DNA of 15,294 nucleotides, taken from NCBI GenBank assembly GCA_003694775.1, contig RFJV01000441.1, forward strand, positions 1 through 15,294. The letters are read 5' to 3'. Origin of the DNA: Chloroflexota bacterium (GTDB lineage Bacteria; Chloroflexota; Anaerolineae; 4572-78; J111). The position numbers and the translations under genes are program-made. The notes beneath the pieces are model-generated. The model was not told the DNA's origin, made no database searches, and saw nothing but the letters and a program-made list of their open reading frames with translations. This document shows, piece after piece, positions 14,645 to 15,294 of the stretch; position 1 is the first letter of the stretch; each line of letters begins with the position of its first letter.

Positions 14645-15294
14645 CTAGAACGGCCAGCGCTCCCGCTCCACCGAGAGCAGACGTTTGACCAATGGATAGA
14701 CCTGCCGGGCCAGCGCATCCAAATCTGGCCTGTTCTGTTTTTCCTCAGCTCCAGGCATAGATGGCTGGTCGACGGCTCGCTGGACAATCCGTTTACCGGC
14801 ATCAGATACGGGTGACGGCAGAGTGTTTTCCGCCGGAACGCGCTGGACAACATCCTGATGGTCAGCTTTTCCGGTGGAAGCGCCGGCCTCTCTCCACTGA
14901 CGTGTCTCCCTGCGGCTGGCGGCTCCTGAATAGTCGGGACGCGCCAACGGCAGCGGCATTTTCCCTGCTTGAGTGCCCGCCCCAGGAGATGTTTTTTCCG
15001 TCCCAGGTTCACCGGCAGATGAAGCGAAGGATTCCGGGCCGCGGTGTGGCGGCGGAACATCCTCCAACCGGGCAGAAGTCTGGGGAAGCAAGGCCATCTT
15101 TTCCACCGGTTTTGTTTGCAAAAGCCGGAGCTTCCCCGGCAGTCCGGGGGTCGCCAGAGGAAGTTCAGCCTTCGCCGGAACGGGCCGCTCGGCCCTGGCT
15201 TCCGGGACATCGCTTCTTTTTTCTACCACTGACGCCTCTGCCCGCGGCCCCTCCCTCGGACGCGGCGGAACCGGCGGCTCACCCTCCCCCGGCA
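14645..15294 (-). CDS. Proline-rich eCIS-associated protein (N-terminus beyond the window)
   Basis: The frame ends at TAG 14645 and remains open to the right edge, about 216 codons. The visible chain is rich in Pro, Arg, Glu and Ala with no predicted fold until the last 30 residues, where DLDALARQVYPLVKRLLSVE forms an amphipathic helix. Its place just before the LysM gene is where eCIS clusters encode a small accessory baseplate protein; the helix may dock onto the tube or baseplate while the rest acts as a flexible arm. A GTG at 15229 with GAGG five bases upstream could be the true start, giving 194 residues, but composition is unchanged beyond it, so a longer protein is equally possible. 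I do not recognise a named family. Confidence 0.7.
   Translation of the reverse strand, partial: PGEGEPPVPPRPREGPRAEASVVEKRSDVPEARAERPVPAKAELPLATPGLPGKLRLLQTKPVEKMALLPQTSARLEDVPPPHRGPESFASSAGEPGTEKTSPGAGTQAGKMPLPLARPDYSGAASRRETRQWREAGASTGKADHQDVVQRVPAENTLPSPVSDAGKRIVQRAVDQPSMPGAEEKQNRPDLDALARQVYPLVKRLLSVERERWPF

Overview
The window is one continuous minus-strand operon that encodes the baseplate and spike half of a contractile injection system of the extracellular (eCIS, Afp/PVC-like) lineage, followed by an unusual accessory block. The right edge is upstream. Twelve genes fill almost every base. The largest gap is 34 bases, several neighbours overlap, and I see no RNA genes, insertion sequences, CRISPR arrays, attachment sites, internal promoters or rho-independent terminators. 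The genes at both edges are cut by the window.

Reading in the direction of transcription (right to left), the structural block is: a proline-rich protein with a helical C-terminus (14645-15294, partial); a LysM tube-adaptor protein like Afp7 (13974-14624); a VgrG-like spike like Afp8 (12126-13952); a PAAR spike tip (11819-12109); a gp25-like wedge protein (11410-11817); a baseplate J-like protein (9303-11375, like Afp11); and a tail protein I-like protein with an extra N-terminal beta domain (8206-9300, like Afp12). Sheath, inner tube, tape measure, fibre and AAA+ ATPase genes are not in the window and would be expected outside it.

The accessory block follows without a break: a protein joining an eCIS wedge-like N-terminal domain to a DUF4159-like C-terminal domain (7064-8203); two tandem paralogous methyltransferases with the architecture of rickettsial outer-membrane-protein lysine methyltransferases (5430-7061 and 3839-5449); an FHA-like protein with an Ig-like domain and a long disordered acidic tail (2295-3836); and a secreted or membrane protein with a signal peptide, a degenerate von Willebrand A domain, two Ig-like domains, one transmembrane helix and a presumed cytoplasmic part (1-2307, partial). 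The last gene has no stop codon in the window, so it is missed if only closed reading frames are considered; I translated it by hand and it is open for all 769 codons.

The host is a bacterium of mid-range to moderately high GC that uses GTG starts freely. A Chloroflexota (Anaerolineae-like) origin is my best guess from the eCIS type and the accessory domains, but no taxonomic marker is present and this is weak. My working hypothesis is that the last four or five genes form a module that modifies, regulates or membrane-anchors the injection system: the FHA and vWA proteins share an Ig-like fold and overlap translationally, and the methyltransferases are embedded between baseplate genes and these proteins.
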